This document shows, in pieces, positions 46,561-59,719 of a stretch of DNA of 64,000 nt (position 1 is its first letter; each line of letters opens with the position of its first letter). Both the position numbers and the translations under genes were made by a program. This stretch comes from Miscanthus floridulus (lineage: Eukaryota; Streptophyta; Magnoliopsida; Poales; Poaceae). The notes under the pieces were generated by a model. It had not been told where the DNA came from, ran no database searches, and worked only from the letters and a program-made list of their open reading frames with translations. The DNA is taken from contig NC_089591.1 of assembly GCF_019320115.1 (NCBI RefSeq), positions 62,071,798-62,135,797 on the forward strand, in the 5' to 3' direction.

Positions 46561-49500
46561 TGTAGCACCCGGGTTTAAAGACAAAACTAGATACACACTA
46601 TATGTGAGCCCAGGAAGTCAAATCTCACATATAGCCACAAATAAGGGTAATATCAATAGGCAATGCTTAAATACATAACGTATTACCATAAGGAAGATAA
46701 CCTCAGAGTATAGATAGCAAAATGACAACTCTGATCTTCAGGCAAAGACTTCAAATCCACAGGGATGACTGACTGGTTGACCATAAGCCTAACTCCTCCA
46801 AACCAACAATCTGGTACCCATCCGAGATTTTTATCAAAAGTATAGAAAAGTAAAGCAAGCGTAAGTACATCTCATACTCAGCAACATAATATGGGGTTCA
46901 TGAGGCTCAAAAGGCTGACACTGGTTTAACTATGATTAGCTTTTGATTATCATAATTTTAGCAATTGGGTAGCAAAGAATTTATCATTCCCATAAACACA
47001 TGACCAGGTAAACATGAATAATGAATAACATTAATAATTAATCATTAGTACAATTATCCATTAGTGATCATTTCTATTCCATAAGGGTCTAAGGCTGCTC
47101 GTGTCTGTGAGCACGACTGTTATAATAGTTTTATACTCTATAGAGGTTGTACACTTTTACTGTGAGTCATGATTTACCCTTTCGCCCGAGGTAGCTAATC
47201 TCTTGACCCACTTCCAAGGAAGGTCGACAAGATTCACTATAAAGCTTTTTAAAGGTTTGTCTAACAAGTTAGGGCCGCTAAGGTTTCCCCATCAATAAGC
47301 ATAAACTCCCCTCCAAGGAGTGACTAACAAAGTACACCCACTTAGCAGGCCGAGATCATACCTGTCAGAGCCCCTCTAGCGCCATAAAGGTAACCACTAA
47401 CAAGCTAGAAAAAGGTCCTCATACTAAGCTAAAGCCAGAGCCATATAGCCCTCATAGCTGTACTGTATGTCCCAGATGATCACTTATAGATAAGTCATTA
47501 GGGAGAGAAATCTAAAGCATTTACAAAGTAGCTAAACACTCTAGCCCTTTATTTCCATGTTGCTAAAAAGGCATATTTTAATGTTTATTGCATATACCAT
47601 TAGTCAAGTTATACGATCATAGTTTTGGTTAAGCACTAGCAGAAACTACCCAATGCAATATCCCAAAGGTATCAAGGTACAAGATATTAAATATCTAGGA
47701 TATCCTTATTGGCAATAAGGTAGACACATGCAATATGAATTAAGTGATTAAAGGTGAATAGGTAACAAGGATGGTCCCATGCTATACTTGCCTTAAACGC
47801 CGATCCATCGGTAAGCTTTAATCTTCAACGTCCTTCTTCTTCTTGGATCACCATGTGTATCTCACCGACTGGACGTAATCGTAGAACACCACACAAACAT
47901 CCATACACATACATGCATAGCATACAATTACATCTATATTAGAATAGTACACCAATCATAGAAAAAATAAGTAAAGAGTTTGAAATACGATTATATGCAT
48001 CGCTACAAACACACAGTCACGAGAAGCACTCTAACCGGAGCTACGGTTGAAACGATACAACTACCGAGAGATTTGCTTTATATATGGAAAAGAAAACTAT
48101 ATGCTTCATTTATTTTAACTATATAAATCCATATAAGATATTTTATAAATAGTATAGATTGAATTAAGTCAGTTTTAGATTTGAATTATAAACTTAAAGT
48201 AAAACAAATCATATTTTATTTATAAAATCTAGTTGCATAATCATTAATCAATATATGATTTAAACCATGCTTTTTTAGAAATAGTAATATAGAAAACATT
48301 GATACTAATGTGTAGGTCATGTCATTATGAAACCAACACAACTTGAATGGACTATTTCGGAGTTAAAATGAATATGTTATGATTTAAACAAGTTTTCATT
48401 TAGTTAAATAATAAATTAAATCTACCCATAAATTTTAAATATTGAAAACATGCCTAACAGTAGTATAAACACGTAGAAAATGTAAATACGGTCCTAACGT
48501 AATTCGAACGGGTCAAATCAGACTTAAAACATAAAAGTTACGCATGAAATAAGGTTCGATGACATTTTTGTAAATAACTTGAACTCATTTTTGAATTTAA
48601 ACCAATTAATTTTGAGTTTTAAAAGCTAACTGGACTACGGGCACCAATACTCAAAACTAAAGGGGCCTAAACAAATAAAAATAGGACTAAATTGTATTTA
48701 TTTTGAACTAGACTGAACTGCGGGTTAATTCACCAAAAACAAAGGGTCTTAACTACAAAATGTGCACGGCTTGGGCTGACTGCGGTTGCTGACTGGGCTA
48801 AAACAGAAATAACCATAGATGATAGGGGCTATCTTGAAAGATATACAAGACTCACAAAATAGTAGATCGATTACGAAAAAGTACAGGGGTTAGAACACAA
48901 AGTGTGCATACACTATGCTGTGGACCAAGTCTGCGGGCCGTGAAACGGTGGAGGTGCTGTGAGAGCAGTCCACCATGCACCATGTCCACAATGGTGTATT
49001 TAGAGTTGTATTTCTAGATTTATTTTTCCAAAGAAAAACATCGATAAATGCGAGTGATGTCACGATGATGTCAACAAGCTAACAAGCAAAACAGAGCACG
49101 CACGACCGGGCTACTTGCTCACTGGAGTCACGCGTGTGTGTGCCATGGCTTGGGTAGGGCGAGGCATTGCCAGTGCGAGCTCGCATCAGAAACTAGACCA
49201 AAAGACAGAGGACCTCACCATGGAACCGACGGAGAGTCCCATGTCGACGGGAGTAGGCCAGACGAGGAGGGAGCTGGTCAGAGGCGAACAATGATGGACG
49301 GAGCTTCGGCAAGCTCGGTGAGCCGCCAAATGTCGACTGATTCCTAAAACAAATAGCAAGGGATGAGCGGCAAAATGATGTGGTGCCAATGGAGAAGAGA
49401 TTGGGGCCGGAGGTGACTTTACCGATGAAATCACCAATGGCGGCTTTGGATCGACGTGAGCAGAGGATGGGAGAAGAAGGTCGTGCGGCGCGGTGCTTTA

Positions 49501-49930
49501 TAGGCCAGGCTAGGCGCTGATAGAAGGAAGGGGAGCGGGGAGATCGGGCGGGATTGGCCACCTGCCTTGCATGTGGGACGACGGTGGATTTCCTTGCCGG
49601 GCAGCGCCATCGGCGGCAGTGGAGAAAGGAAAGCGCCGGGGAGAAGAAAGGAAATGGAAGGGGAGGCGCTGACATGTGGGCCAGTGCATAGTGAGAGAGG
49701 AAAGTGGGCATAGAAAGTTAAATTAATGCTCAAAATTAATTGCTAATTTGTAGTTGAATTTTTTTGGGTGTCAATGCTGACTGTAGGATGCAGGCCTAGT
49801 TAGAACTGGACGTCTTAGCATGCTTTCATCTTTGCTTAGTTCTTGCTTTCTCTCTAACCTTGTTATTTGCGAAAAGTTATGCTCATTTCAGCCTCTGTTC
49901 TGTTATAAAAATCTTGTCTCTATTCTGAAT
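46561..49930. mobile_element. LTR-like and internal DNA of a decayed gypsy element
   Basis: The stretch begins TGTAGCACCCGGGTTTAAAGAC, a typical start of grass chromovirus LTRs, and leads without a gene into the gag-protease remnant at 49939. A GC-rich segment on the minus strand at 49190-49730 has open frames without known domains. No second matching LTR was found, so the element limits are uncertain. Confidence 0.4.
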
Positions 49931-49938
49931 CTTCTCTC

Positions 49939-51590
49939 TTGGTCTATGAGATGGAACATAACGAGATAACTGCCAACATCAGAGAACAGGAAGACCAAGC
50001 TATGCCACCCTTGATTGCATTTGATAAGGAAAAGCTAACAAAACACCAAGCAATAATTCCGTCGAGTATGACATCACAAAAGATCCAGTTAAGAGTAGGC
50101 ATCATCATTGCCAATAGGAAGGACATTATGTTAAATCTTGTCCATGGAAGAATCAATAATTACACCATGGAAGTAGCTAGAGTCAGATCACTACCGGACT
50201 GCCACCAAAAAGTGTCAGTGATACCCAACCCGAAAGAAGCATTCTGTGAGAGTGACGAATGAAGAAGTTATGCTAGACTATCTAAGATCCTTAGTTAAGG
50301 ATAGGAGTTGTGCCCTTTATGTAATAAAAACGATAGTATCACAAGTTGAGACAATGATTGAACTGTGCATCTCTACTGCTTGTTGAATTGTCGTTATGCT
50401 TATGATTGTTTTAAATCTTTGTAATGATTACAATGATCTTGTTGGGTGTTCCCACAATTTCATTTAGTTATAGGCCTAAGGTATAAAGATTAATGAAATA
50501 AATAGTTAGGTTATGATTTTCTTCTATTTTCCCTATCCTATCTTTAGAGCAGCCTATCTTTAACGGTTCATATCTTTAATTTTGGATGATCATAAATCAT
50601 GAGAAAATTCTGGATAACAGTAGACTTCAATACCCTTATGTGACTGCAAGAATCGTTCTCATATCTATTTTGGTTATAAAGTTACAAAAAAATCACAAGA
50701 TGATGCAAGCTATACTTTGGTGTCCCTTACTTTACCTTATCTTAAGGGGGTAGCCAAGTTGAAGGGTTTGCAAGATGAAGTTTTCTTGCATTCTAGTGTT
50801 TTCATGTGGAAGAATTGGATATCTCGATGGTTGGGGTTTTCTCTAGTATTTCATACTATCAATCCTATCTTGTCATCTCTTGAAACTATAGTAAAGAATG
50901 TTATGAATGACTAAATCCTAATGCATATATGTTGGAAATAGATGGCCTCTACCAGGAGAAGTGCTTCACAAGATGTTGAAAGGAATATTCCCACTTCTAA
51001 TCCATCGCTATCAAGTCCCCCAACTATAGAGCAAGCTTTGATGACGTAGACTCAGCTGATGAAAGAGAAGAAGAGAAAATGTGATCTTCAATGCCAGCTA
51101 AGGAACACTCATCCTTAGTTTGCTACGCAACCAAAATATCAATCACATCCTATGAATCTACTTGTGAGTATAGATCAGAATCAGTATCAGTAACCTAATG
51201 ATGAAGTGCAATAGGTCAGCTCTCAAGAGCCAGAATAGAATGTCCATGGGAAGCGGGTGCATGGAAATAAGTTAAAACAGAATTACATTCTTGGAAGATT
51301 GAACAGTGTGGATATGATTACCACTCATGGAGCTAAGGAGGTCGTTTATGGATTGATTGCAGTAAGCTCAGCCACTGCTATGGTGATTTTTGATCCCAGT
51401 GTGTCACATTCATTTATCTCTAGTGCATACGTAAAAGAACATAAGATAACTATGCTTCCAATGAGGAAATCAGTGATAGTTAAGTCCGTAGGAGGAGAAA
51501 TGAAGGCAAACTGTATATGCCCAAGAGTTAGATCAATTTTTCTTATTCTTATCTATGTCCACAAGCTCTCTGAGATGTCATAGGATGATA
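49939..51590 (+). pseudogene. gag-protease remnant of a Tekay/Del-like chromovirus
   Basis: At about 50099-50160 the frame reads HHHCQ, a stop, EGHYVKSCPWKNQ, a damaged gag zinc knuckle. At 51257-51583 LNSVDMITTHGAKEVVYGLI is followed by VIFDPSVSHSFISSAYVKEH and KSVGGEMKANCICPRV, which match the aspartic protease region of Tekay/Del elements; the usual D-S-G-A-S-H active site reads DPSVSH here. Between them (50740 and 51640) are two AAGGG(G/A)GGTAGCCAAG purine tracts. No reverse transcriptase or integrase remains. Confidence 0.7.
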
Positions 51591-53290
51591 ATACACCTTG
51601 AAGAAAGTTACATGTTGGATGTTGGTGCCCCTATCTCAACTCTTCTTAAGGGAGGTAGCCAAGCTGAGAGTGTTGCGAGTTAGTGAACTACAAGGAGTTT
51701 GGATCTACGTCAAGATTGATCTTCGAGCTAGCTATGGTTGGGAATTTGATCTTCATGTACCTAGGATATAGACAGTTGCAAGAATGCTCAAGACTAAGAT
51801 TAACTCTTGAAAACAATTGAATTGGTTTTGATTTCTGTTTAAAGCTCTTTCCTTGAAATGGAATCTTCAAAAGATGTTGGAAAATGAATTAACAACCTTT
51901 TGATTCAAGAACTTTGAAAAACTTCTTCAAAAGTTGATTCGAACTAAGTTCAAAAAGGGTTTAAGTTTGTTTTCTCATTTTCAAGAGTTGGTATTCGAAA
52001 CTTAATTTCAAAAGTATTTCACCAAAGAATAAGAGTTGATTTGAAAAGAGTATTAAAGTTTAAAAGATTCAAAAAGAGTTGCTAAAGACTATATTTGAGA
52101 CATTTCAAAAGTTTTGATTTGAATTTTGAAAGACACTTTTGCTCATTCAAAAGAAAACAATTTGATTTGAATTGCTTCACTCAAGGTTTTAGTTTAAAAA
52201 TAGATATTCATAAAAAGTTTGAAAGTATCTTATTCCTAAAACTTCAAAAAGTTGAAAGTGAAATCAGATTTGAAAACCCACCTTGCTTTGAACTAAATTT
52301 CAAAAAGAGTAAAATGTGTTCGATTACTCTTCAAAGGGTTATTCTAAAAACACTTTTGAACCATTTTATTCTAAAACACTTTGAAAATGACTCTAAAGTG
52401 TTTTTAAAATGGGTTGTTTGGAAAAGTCCAATTGAAATAAAAAACAATTTGAGTTGTTTAATTTCAAATTTTATTTGAAAGGTGTTCAAAATGCTTTCAA
52501 GATATTTTACAAAAGTTTGAAAAATTTGGTTCAAAAGTTTGCAACAATTTGCATTTGGAAACAGAGCACTTTTGGCTTTGAATTAGAAATAAGTTTGATT
52601 TCAAAATAAAATTTGAAAAGAAAAGGTTTGAGTTGATTTTAAAAGTGTATTTCTAAACGGAGTCTTCCAAAATGGTTTGAAAGGGTTGAAAATTATTTGA
52701 TTTGATTCCCCAAAAGTTTTATTCCACAACAAACTTGAACATGTGTATTAAGTCTTTTGTTTGACTTCAAAAGAAAATGGAAATTGAAAACTTACTCTCT
52801 TTATTTCTAAAGTAGTTTTGAAATTGATTTGGTTTGATTTCAGAAATCCTAAAAGAGTTCATTCAAAATGATTTGAAAATAAAGTTCAAATGTTTCATTT
52901 GTTTTCAAAAATCTGGAAAATCCCTTGTTTGAAACAGATTTCAAAAGAACCTAAGTTGATTTGTCTACTCTTTATCTGAGATTTGATTATAAAGTCGAGT
53001 TTTCAAAAGAGTTTGAAAAACAAAGCTTAGTATGTTTACCTAAGTTTCCAATGATTTGAAAATGGTTGGGTTTATTTCAAAACCTTAAAAACATTTATTC
53101 AAAAGAGTTTCAAAACATGGTTGAAATATTTTCTTGAGTTCTAAACATAAAACATATTTTGAAAGCTATTTCAATAGGAGTTGAAAAAGAAAATTTGTTT
53201 GGTTTTGATTGAAAGTCTTTCTTTTGAAAAGTAAAACATTTCAAAATGCATAAAAAATGAACCATAGAATTCAAAGTTCTGATTCAAGCT
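51591..53290. repeat. AT-rich low-complexity DNA with TTTCAAAA/TTTGAAAA words
   Basis: For 1.4 kb or more the sequence consists of loosely repeated AAAAGTTTGA, TTTGATTTGAA and TTTCAAAAGA words with no fixed period. Open frames are Phe/Lys/Asn-rich artefacts. It lies between the chromovirus protease remnant and its 3' end, where pol would be expected. Confidence 0.6.
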
Positions 53291-53499
53291 AAGCAAGATC
53301 TTTTGGAAGCTTAACATGTGGATAATAAGATTCATTGGAATGGATTAAGAGAAACAACAAGATCGGACTTGGAATAAGATGGAACAAGAATCTGCAAGAG
53401 TGGCCACGTGATGAGTTCTCATACAACACAAAGTGAGTATCAAGATGATGTCGCTCAAGAAAGTGAAGAAGATATAAAGTTGAAGTATCCCTCTCTTCC

Positions 53500-53822
53500 T
53501 TGTTCTTCTTCTCCAAATCTCAGGGACGAGATTCATCTTAAGGGGGTAGAATTGTAACACCCTAAAATTAGCTACTTTCTAAAAAGAGTAAAATGATTTC
53601 TATTAATTATTTTGTCCTCATAAAACATAGGTAAATTTTTTTAAAAAATTAAAATCCAACATAAGGGTAGCAACATATTTATGCATACATGCTGTTGCAT
53701 TGATACTTTTATGAAGAGTGATTTGGAAAATAAATTCAAATCTCAATCTTTAAAATATTGCTTTCAAGTAGTGGTTTAAAAAGAATTTGAAAACTTGCAA
53801 AAATAAAAGTTAGATAAGATGC
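53500..53822 (+). mobile_element. End of pol, polypurine tract and partial 3' LTR of the chromovirus
   Basis: The sequence reads LRDEIHLKG (53521-53547), a typical end of Tekay/Del pol, through the purine-rich AAGGGGGTAGAA and then TGTAACACCCTAAAATTAGC at 53553, a TG-starting LTR. After 270 bp this LTR is cut at 53822 by the Tat element that begins TGTCGATACGGG. Its remainder was not found on the far side, so the insertion was followed by rearrangement. Confidence 0.72.
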
Positions 53823-54220
53823 TGTCGATACGGGACCCACAGGATACCCCACAAAGGAGAGAGAAGATCTAGTCTAACTAGGATTCTTCCCTTGTAATCC
53901 TAGTAGTAGTACTATTCAGTAATCCTACTAGTAACTCTCATTATAAACCGACTAGGACTCTGGCCTCCTGACTATATAAAGGAGGACAGGGCTCCTGGAC
54001 GAGGAGGACGACAATTGTACAACACAACATATGACAATTAATCCAACGCAAAGGCTAACGACGACTGGACGTAGGGTTATTACTCGATCTATGATCGAGG
54101 GCCTGAACTAGGATAAATTGATTGTCTCTTGCATTAACCGTCGAGTTCTGCATACGCTGAAGCCCGAACATACTGTCCCGGGGATCCCCGGGGCAGGCTA
54201 TCGGTGGTAAAACATCGATA
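53823..54220 (+). repeat. 5' LTR of Tat element A, 398 bp
   Basis: It begins TGTCGATACGGGACCCACAG, carries TATA-like GACTATATAAAGG at about 53970 and ends AAAACATCGATA. Directly after it comes CTGGCGCACCGGGTAGGGG, the expected place for the primer-binding site; the tRNA was not identified. Confidence 0.88.
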
Positions 54221-54268
54221 GCTGGCGCACCGGGTAGGGGATTCGGCGACTTTGCATCCGAGAGCTCG

Positions 54269-56431
54269 ATGGACCTTGATAACATGATCTTCCCGACGGG
54301 ATCAACTTTCATCTTCGGCTCATGGATCTGCGAGGCAGACAACTACGGCAAGCTTCAAAGCCGTCTCCTCAAAGATCCGGATCATCATGAAGAAATTCCT
54401 ATTTCGACAACTACGATGGATCAGCTCACTAGAAGATTCACGCAGCTCATAATATCCAATTCAAATAAGATTTCACGGCTACGCGCATCCGACTCGAATT
54501 CAAGCTCCATATCCAAGGTGAAGTCTAACCCAAGTGCTTTCGAGAAACCAAGTTCTTTTTTGGCAGGATTCCAGAGCACAACCCAAAACAACTCGGATTA
54601 CCCTCAGAGTTCTTTCAAAAAGTCGAGTTCTTTTCCATTTGGGCTCGACAACACGGCAAAATCCTATTAGGGACAGTTCGAAAGGTCTTTCAATCCAATG
54701 CTTGGGATACCACTGACAGGAGCCCAGGAGGGTCTTGTGCTAACAATAACATCGCAAGACTGTATCATCCACTGGCTAGGTTCCATTCCTGAAGATAGCG
54801 GAACCTAACTAGTCGGCACAACAACAACAGCTATTCTACCTTACCAAGAAGGAGACTCGATCTGCGACATCGAGGCGTCTACTGAAGTCATCAGCAACTC
54901 TGACAGTATGAAAACTAACACTAATAACAGAACGGCTCACGCACGGGAAGTGCTCATGGTTCGACATCCTCGGTCACCATTAAACCCCCCAGAAGCACCC
55001 GATGTTAGGTCATCAGATGAATCAGAATCCAACATATCACCCTTTGCCCAGGGCTATGATGGAGAAACCGAGAGTCAGAGATAGGCTAGAGAAAGGAAAA
55101 ACAAGTTGAAGCAAGGGCGCCAACACCGCGCTAGGCAGCGCAGAGAAGCCTGGATCAGATACGAGTCAGATTTGGCTGAATACGATAAAAGAAAATCACA
55201 ACAAGAAGCCGAAGAAAGACGCACAGTGAATACGCCTTACGATAAGATTCGAGAAGCATTAGAAGAACTCAGGGCAACTTCGCATCATGGAGAGAAGTAT
55301 GAATAGCTCCAGGACTTGGTCCGGTCGATGATCCCAAGAATGCATGAAGAGAGAGCCCGATCGAGACTACCCGCCAGATCAACAACCCATAGGCAAGAAC
55401 ATCAAAATCAAAGGAAGTCCGCTTTTGAAAGACTTGGGCCAAGTGGAAGCCATAACGGAGAAAGTAGGAAGGAACATAATCAAGGCCACCAATTTGAACA
55501 ACCAAGGAAGACTAGGAGTAGGGTGCCTACCTAGACAGCCTCGCAGACTTATTCCCATCAAAACAACACTTGGCCAGAAGAAGGTGCCGAATCTGAATTC
55601 AAAGAAGCCGGAACGCACGACAGATTCCCCTGTTTCGCGAACAGGTTGGCATCAGTACGATTACCTCACAAATTCAAACCGTCTAACCACTCCAAGTATG
55701 ATGGCAAAACCGAACCAAGGCAATGGCTCAGAATATATTCACAATCAATTGAACTAGCCGGAGGAGACGACGATATCAAAACCTTGTTCTTTCCCATGGC
55801 ACTAGAAACTATGCCCCTCTAATGGTTCGACAAGTTAAATCCAGGATCTATCAGAAATTGGGAGGACTTGCAAAGAGCTTTTTGTAAAAATTTTGTAGGA
55901 ATCATTACACACCCAATCACTCATGCAGAACTAAAAGGACTCAAGCAAAAGGGAGGCAAAAGTATCAGAAATTACTATCGACGATTCGGCGAACTACGGG
56001 CTCAAGTGCATGACATCACCGAACAAGAAGTAATTGAAGCTTTCTCTCACAGAATCATGGCTAGGTGGCAATTTCAAGATTTTTGCAAAGAAAATCCAAG
56101 AAACAATGAAGAATTCAGACGAACAGTGGAAAAGATGATTACTGCAGAAGAAAAAACACGAGAGAGGTTTCCGGATAGAAGCAACCAGGACAACTCGAAC
56201 AAGCAAAATCATCGAAATAGCAGACATCAAGAAAGGAAACGTAGACCAGACAATACCATGGCAATGGTCGACAAATCAAAGAAGTTTTCCAAACCTAGAA
56301 GATATGATGACATTGAAAACATATGTTGCCCATTGCACCCTAATGGGAGGCACACCATCAGAAATTGTTACACTTTCAATGATCGATACACAAGAAAAGA
56401 TAGTAAGGAGAACACCAAAGAGGACAATTAG
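54269..56431 (+). pseudogene. gag of Tat element A (multiple breaks)
   Basis: The N-terminal frame (MDLDNMIFPTGSTFIFGSW) runs to a stop at about 54668, and further frames follow. The core near 55660-56431 contains KYDGKTEPRQWL, then a TAA at 55820-55822, then LQRAFCKNFVGIITHP, SIRNYYRRFGELRAQVHDI and a basic tail, which is the PF03732-type gag domain. NICCPLHPNGRHTIRNCYTF near 56330 is a zinc-finger-like motif. Broken by stops and frame changes. Confidence 0.78.
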
Positions 56432-56491
56432 AAAAAAGATGAAGACAACCACGAGGACAAAGGATTCCAAAAACCCAGGGGAACGGTAGCA

Positions 56492-57295
56492 GTGATATTC
56501 TCAGGGGCTCCAGATTGCAGAAGCAAACATCAAGAAAAACTAGCACTACGAACTATCATGACAGCAGAACCAGCTACACCAAGATATCTCAATTGGTCAC
56601 AGTATCCTATCCAATTTACCAGAGAAGACCAATGGACTAGCATGGGAAATGCAGGCCATTATTCACTGGTTCTAGATCCAACTATTGTTGGTATGACTGT
56701 CACCAAAGTATTAATCGATGGAGGAGCTAGACTCAACATCATCTTTTCGGAAACACTAAGGAAGATGGGACTATAACTCATCGGGATGATCACACCAACA
56801 AGCACACCTTTTTATGGAATAGTACCTGGCAAAGCAGCCATGCTGCTCGGATAAATCACTCTACCAGTCACTTTTGGAACACCCTCAAACTACCGTACGG
56901 AATTCATCAAATTTGAGGTGGCGGACTTTGAGTCATCATACCACGCGATTCTTGGACGGCCAGCACTAGCGAAATTCATGGCGATACCACATTACCCGTA
57001 TTTGCTGCTCAAGATGCCAGGACCTAATGGAGTACTTTCCCTTCGAAGTGACTTGAAACGCGCCTTTGTCTGCGATGTTCAAGCAATCCAGATTGCAACC
57101 AGAGCACAAGATGACCAAAGTAGAAAAGAAATAGCCACAATTACTGCGGAGATAAGCCAAGAAGAATTAGAAATATTGGCTAAAAAGCCTAGCATCATCA
57201 CGCCACCAAAAGAAGCCGACATCAAGCAGATCGACCTGGGTACTGGCGATACCTCCAAGACAGCAACTATCAGTGCTCACCTCTCAGCAAAATAG
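56492..57295 (+). pseudogene. Protease region of Tat element A
   Basis: TVTKVLIDGGARLNIIFSET is the retroviral-type aspartic protease active-site region in the DGGA form usual for Tat elements. Stops follow at 56774-56776 and near 56852, then FESSYHAILGRPALAKFMAI and a linker to a TAG at 57293-57295. The enzyme would process the Gag-Pol polyprotein. Confidence 0.78.
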
Positions 57296-59149
57296 GAACG
57301 CGCGCTCACCAACTTTCTTCGGGACAACAAAGATATCTTCGCTTGGAAGCCGGCCGACATGCCAGGTGTCCCAAGAGAGCTGGCTGAGCACAGAATTGAT
57401 GTTAATGAAAGCTCCAAGCCTATAAAGCAACGCCTATGACGATTCTCACCCGACAAAAAGGCAGCGATTAAAAAGGAAATCACAAAACTGATGGCAGCCG
57501 GATTCATCAGAGAAATCCTTCATCCAGACTGGCTAGCAAACCCGGTCCTTATGCAGAAGAAGAACACAGACGAGTGGCGTATGTGCATCGACTATATAGA
57601 TCTCAACAAACATTGCCCAAAAGACCCGTTTGGGCTACCACACATTGACTAGATAGTCGACTCAACAGCAGGGTCTGCACTATTATCCTTTCTCGATTGC
57701 TATTCAGGGTATCACCAGATCGCATTAAAAGAACAAGACTAGAGCAAGACATCTTTTATTACTCCATTCGGTGCTTACTGTTACAAGACCATGTCGTTTG
57801 GACTAAAGAACGCCGACGCCACATACCAAAGAGCTATCCAAACTTGCCTTGGGGATCAAATCGGTGAAAATGTAGAGGCATACATGGATGATGTAGTGGT
57901 GAAAACGAAGAACCCAGACACTATGATTGAAGATTTAAAGCAAACATTTGAAAACTTGAAGAGATGGAGATGGAAGTTGAACCCAAATAAATGTGTATTC
58001 GGAGTTCCTTTAGGACAACTACTCGGATTTTTGGTCAGTTAGCGCGGGATTGAAGCCAGCACCAAGCAAATTCGATCTATAATAGAAATGGGCCCACCTA
58101 GAAGTATCAAAGATGTGCAGAAACTAACAGAATGCATGGCGGCCCTCAACCGTTTCATATCAAGACTCGGCGAAAAGGGGTTACCTTTCTTTAAACTACT
58201 AAAGAAGACATACAAGTTTGAGTGGACAAAGGAGGCCGATGAAGCCTTCAAGAAACTTAAGGCATACCTCACATCCTCACCAATTCTCACACCCCCAAGG
58301 AAAGATGAAGACATGATGTTATACATTGCGGCGACTACTGCTGTGGTCAGCATGGCAGTAGTCATAGAAAGAGAAGAAGAAGAACACGTGTATAAAGTAC
58401 AATGACCCATATACTACATCAGCGAAGTATTATTTGAATCAAAAATACGGTACCCACATGTACAAAAACTACTCTACGCCCTATTGATCACTTCACGCAA
58501 GCTTTGCCACTATTTTGAAAGCCACCAGATCACAGTAGTGATAGACTTCCCGCTTGGAGACATCTTACACAACAGAGATGCAACGGGACGCATATCAAAG
58601 TGGGCAGTCGAACTCAGAGCTCTTAACATCAATTTCACCCCGCGGAAGGCAATCAAATCTCAAGCCCTTGCTGATTTTGTGGCCGAGTGGATAGAGATTC
58701 AACAACCTTTATCAGATACAATCCTTGACCACTAGAAGATATACTTTGATGGGTCACTCAAACTAGGTGGAGCCGGTGCAGGAGTCCTCCTCATTTCTCC
58801 AGAACGAAAACAACTCAAGTATGTCCTTCAGATATTATGGCAAGCTACAAATAACGAAGCAGAATATGAAGCCCTCATCCATGGGCTACGAGTGGCAATT
58901 ACCCTCGGAATAAAAAGATTACTCGTATACGACGATTCAGCAGTAGTCATCAACCAAGTCAACAAAGATTGGGATTGCACCAAAGAAAACATGGGTGCTT
59001 ACTGTGCTAAAATATGAAAACTTGAAAAACATTTCTAAGGATTAGAAATTTTACACGTCCTGCGTGATTCCAACATTACAGCAGATGTCCTTGCCAAGCT
59101 CGGATCAGATAGAGCGAAGGTTCCACCCGGTGTATTCATAGAAGAGCTA
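57296..59149 (+). pseudogene. Reverse transcriptase, RNase H and archaeal-type RNase H of Tat element A
   Basis: The RT core shows NPVLMQKKNTDEWRMCIDY, SFLDCYSGYHQI, TPFGAYCYKTMSFGLKNA and the catalytic YMDDVV at about 57880. In-frame stops occur at 57437-57439, 57650-57652, 57740-57742 and 58040-58042. RT-linked RNase H follows (KLLYALLITSRKL onward) with a stop at 58403-58405. A TAG at 58733-58735 separates it from the second RNase H (YFDGSLKLGGAGAG, NNEAEYEALIHGL). That domain has stops at 59015-59017 and 59036-59038 and is cut at 59149. Several stops face an intact codon in copy B. Confidence 0.85.
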
Positions 59150-59321
59150 CAACCAGATGGACATACTTTTTCTTCAAAAAAGCACTCACCACTCGAAGGT
59201 CCTAAGAAGCGCTACAAGGTTTCACTCCAGAAAGCACTCGGATGACGTTTGTTACTACTCATCATGACCTAAAAGAGCAAAACGAGACTTTCAGAGCTCA
59301 ACCATGAAGTGCTCGGGGGCT
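59150..59321 (+). other. 3' non-coding piece and polypurine tract of element A
   Basis: After the break in the second RNase H the sequence jumps to 3' non-coding element DNA (GACATACTTTTTCTTCAAAAAAGCAC) and reaches GAAGTGCTCGGGGGCT, the purine-rich stretch just before the LTR at 59322. The same CATACTTTTTCT motif recurs just after that LTR at 59718, suggesting recombination between copies. Confidence 0.65.
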
Positions 59322-59719
59322 TATCGATACGGGACCCACAGGATACCCCACAAAGGAGAGAGAAGATCTAGTCTAACTAGGATTCTTCCCTTGTAATCCT
59401 AGTAGTAGTACTATTCAGTAATCCTACTAGTAACTCTCATTATAAACCGACTAGGACTCTGGCCTCCTGACTATATAAAGGAGGGCAGGGCTCCTGGACG
59501 AGGAGGACGACAATTGTACAACACAACATATCACAATTAATCCAACGCAAAGGCTAACGCCAACTGGACGTAGGGTTATTACTCGATCTACGATAGAGGG
59601 CCTGAACCAGGATAAATCGACTGTCTCTTGCGTTAACTGTTGAGTTCTGCATACGCCGAAGCCCGAACATACTGTCCCGGGGATCCCCGGGGCAGGCTAT
59701 CGGTGGTAAAACATCGACA
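59322..59719 (+). repeat. 3' LTR of Tat element A, 398 bp
   Basis: It starts TATCGATACGGGACCCACAG (TG changed to TA) and ends AAAACATCGACA. It is nearly identical to the 5' LTR at 53823 with no length change and is preceded by the polypurine tract. Confidence 0.88.

Larger units (their letters stand above)
53823..59719 (+). mobile_element. Tat-lineage Ty3/gypsy element A, defective, with two 398-bp LTRs
   Basis: The element runs from TGTCGATACGGG to AACATCGACA with LTRs of exactly equal length at each end. Between them lie leader, gag, protease, reverse transcriptase, RNase H and a second, archaeal-type RNase H. It breaks at 59149, so integrase is absent. Having an extra RNase H after the canonical one is the hallmark of the Tat lineage. 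No 5-bp duplication is visible, consistent with later rearrangement. Premature stops make all reading frames non-functional. Confidence 0.85.

Noticed and set aside
53823..59149. Fungal-type repeat-induced point mutation as the cause of C-to-T stops
   Set aside because: RIP is a fungal process; in a grass, methylcytosine deamination gives the same pattern and is the simpler explanation.
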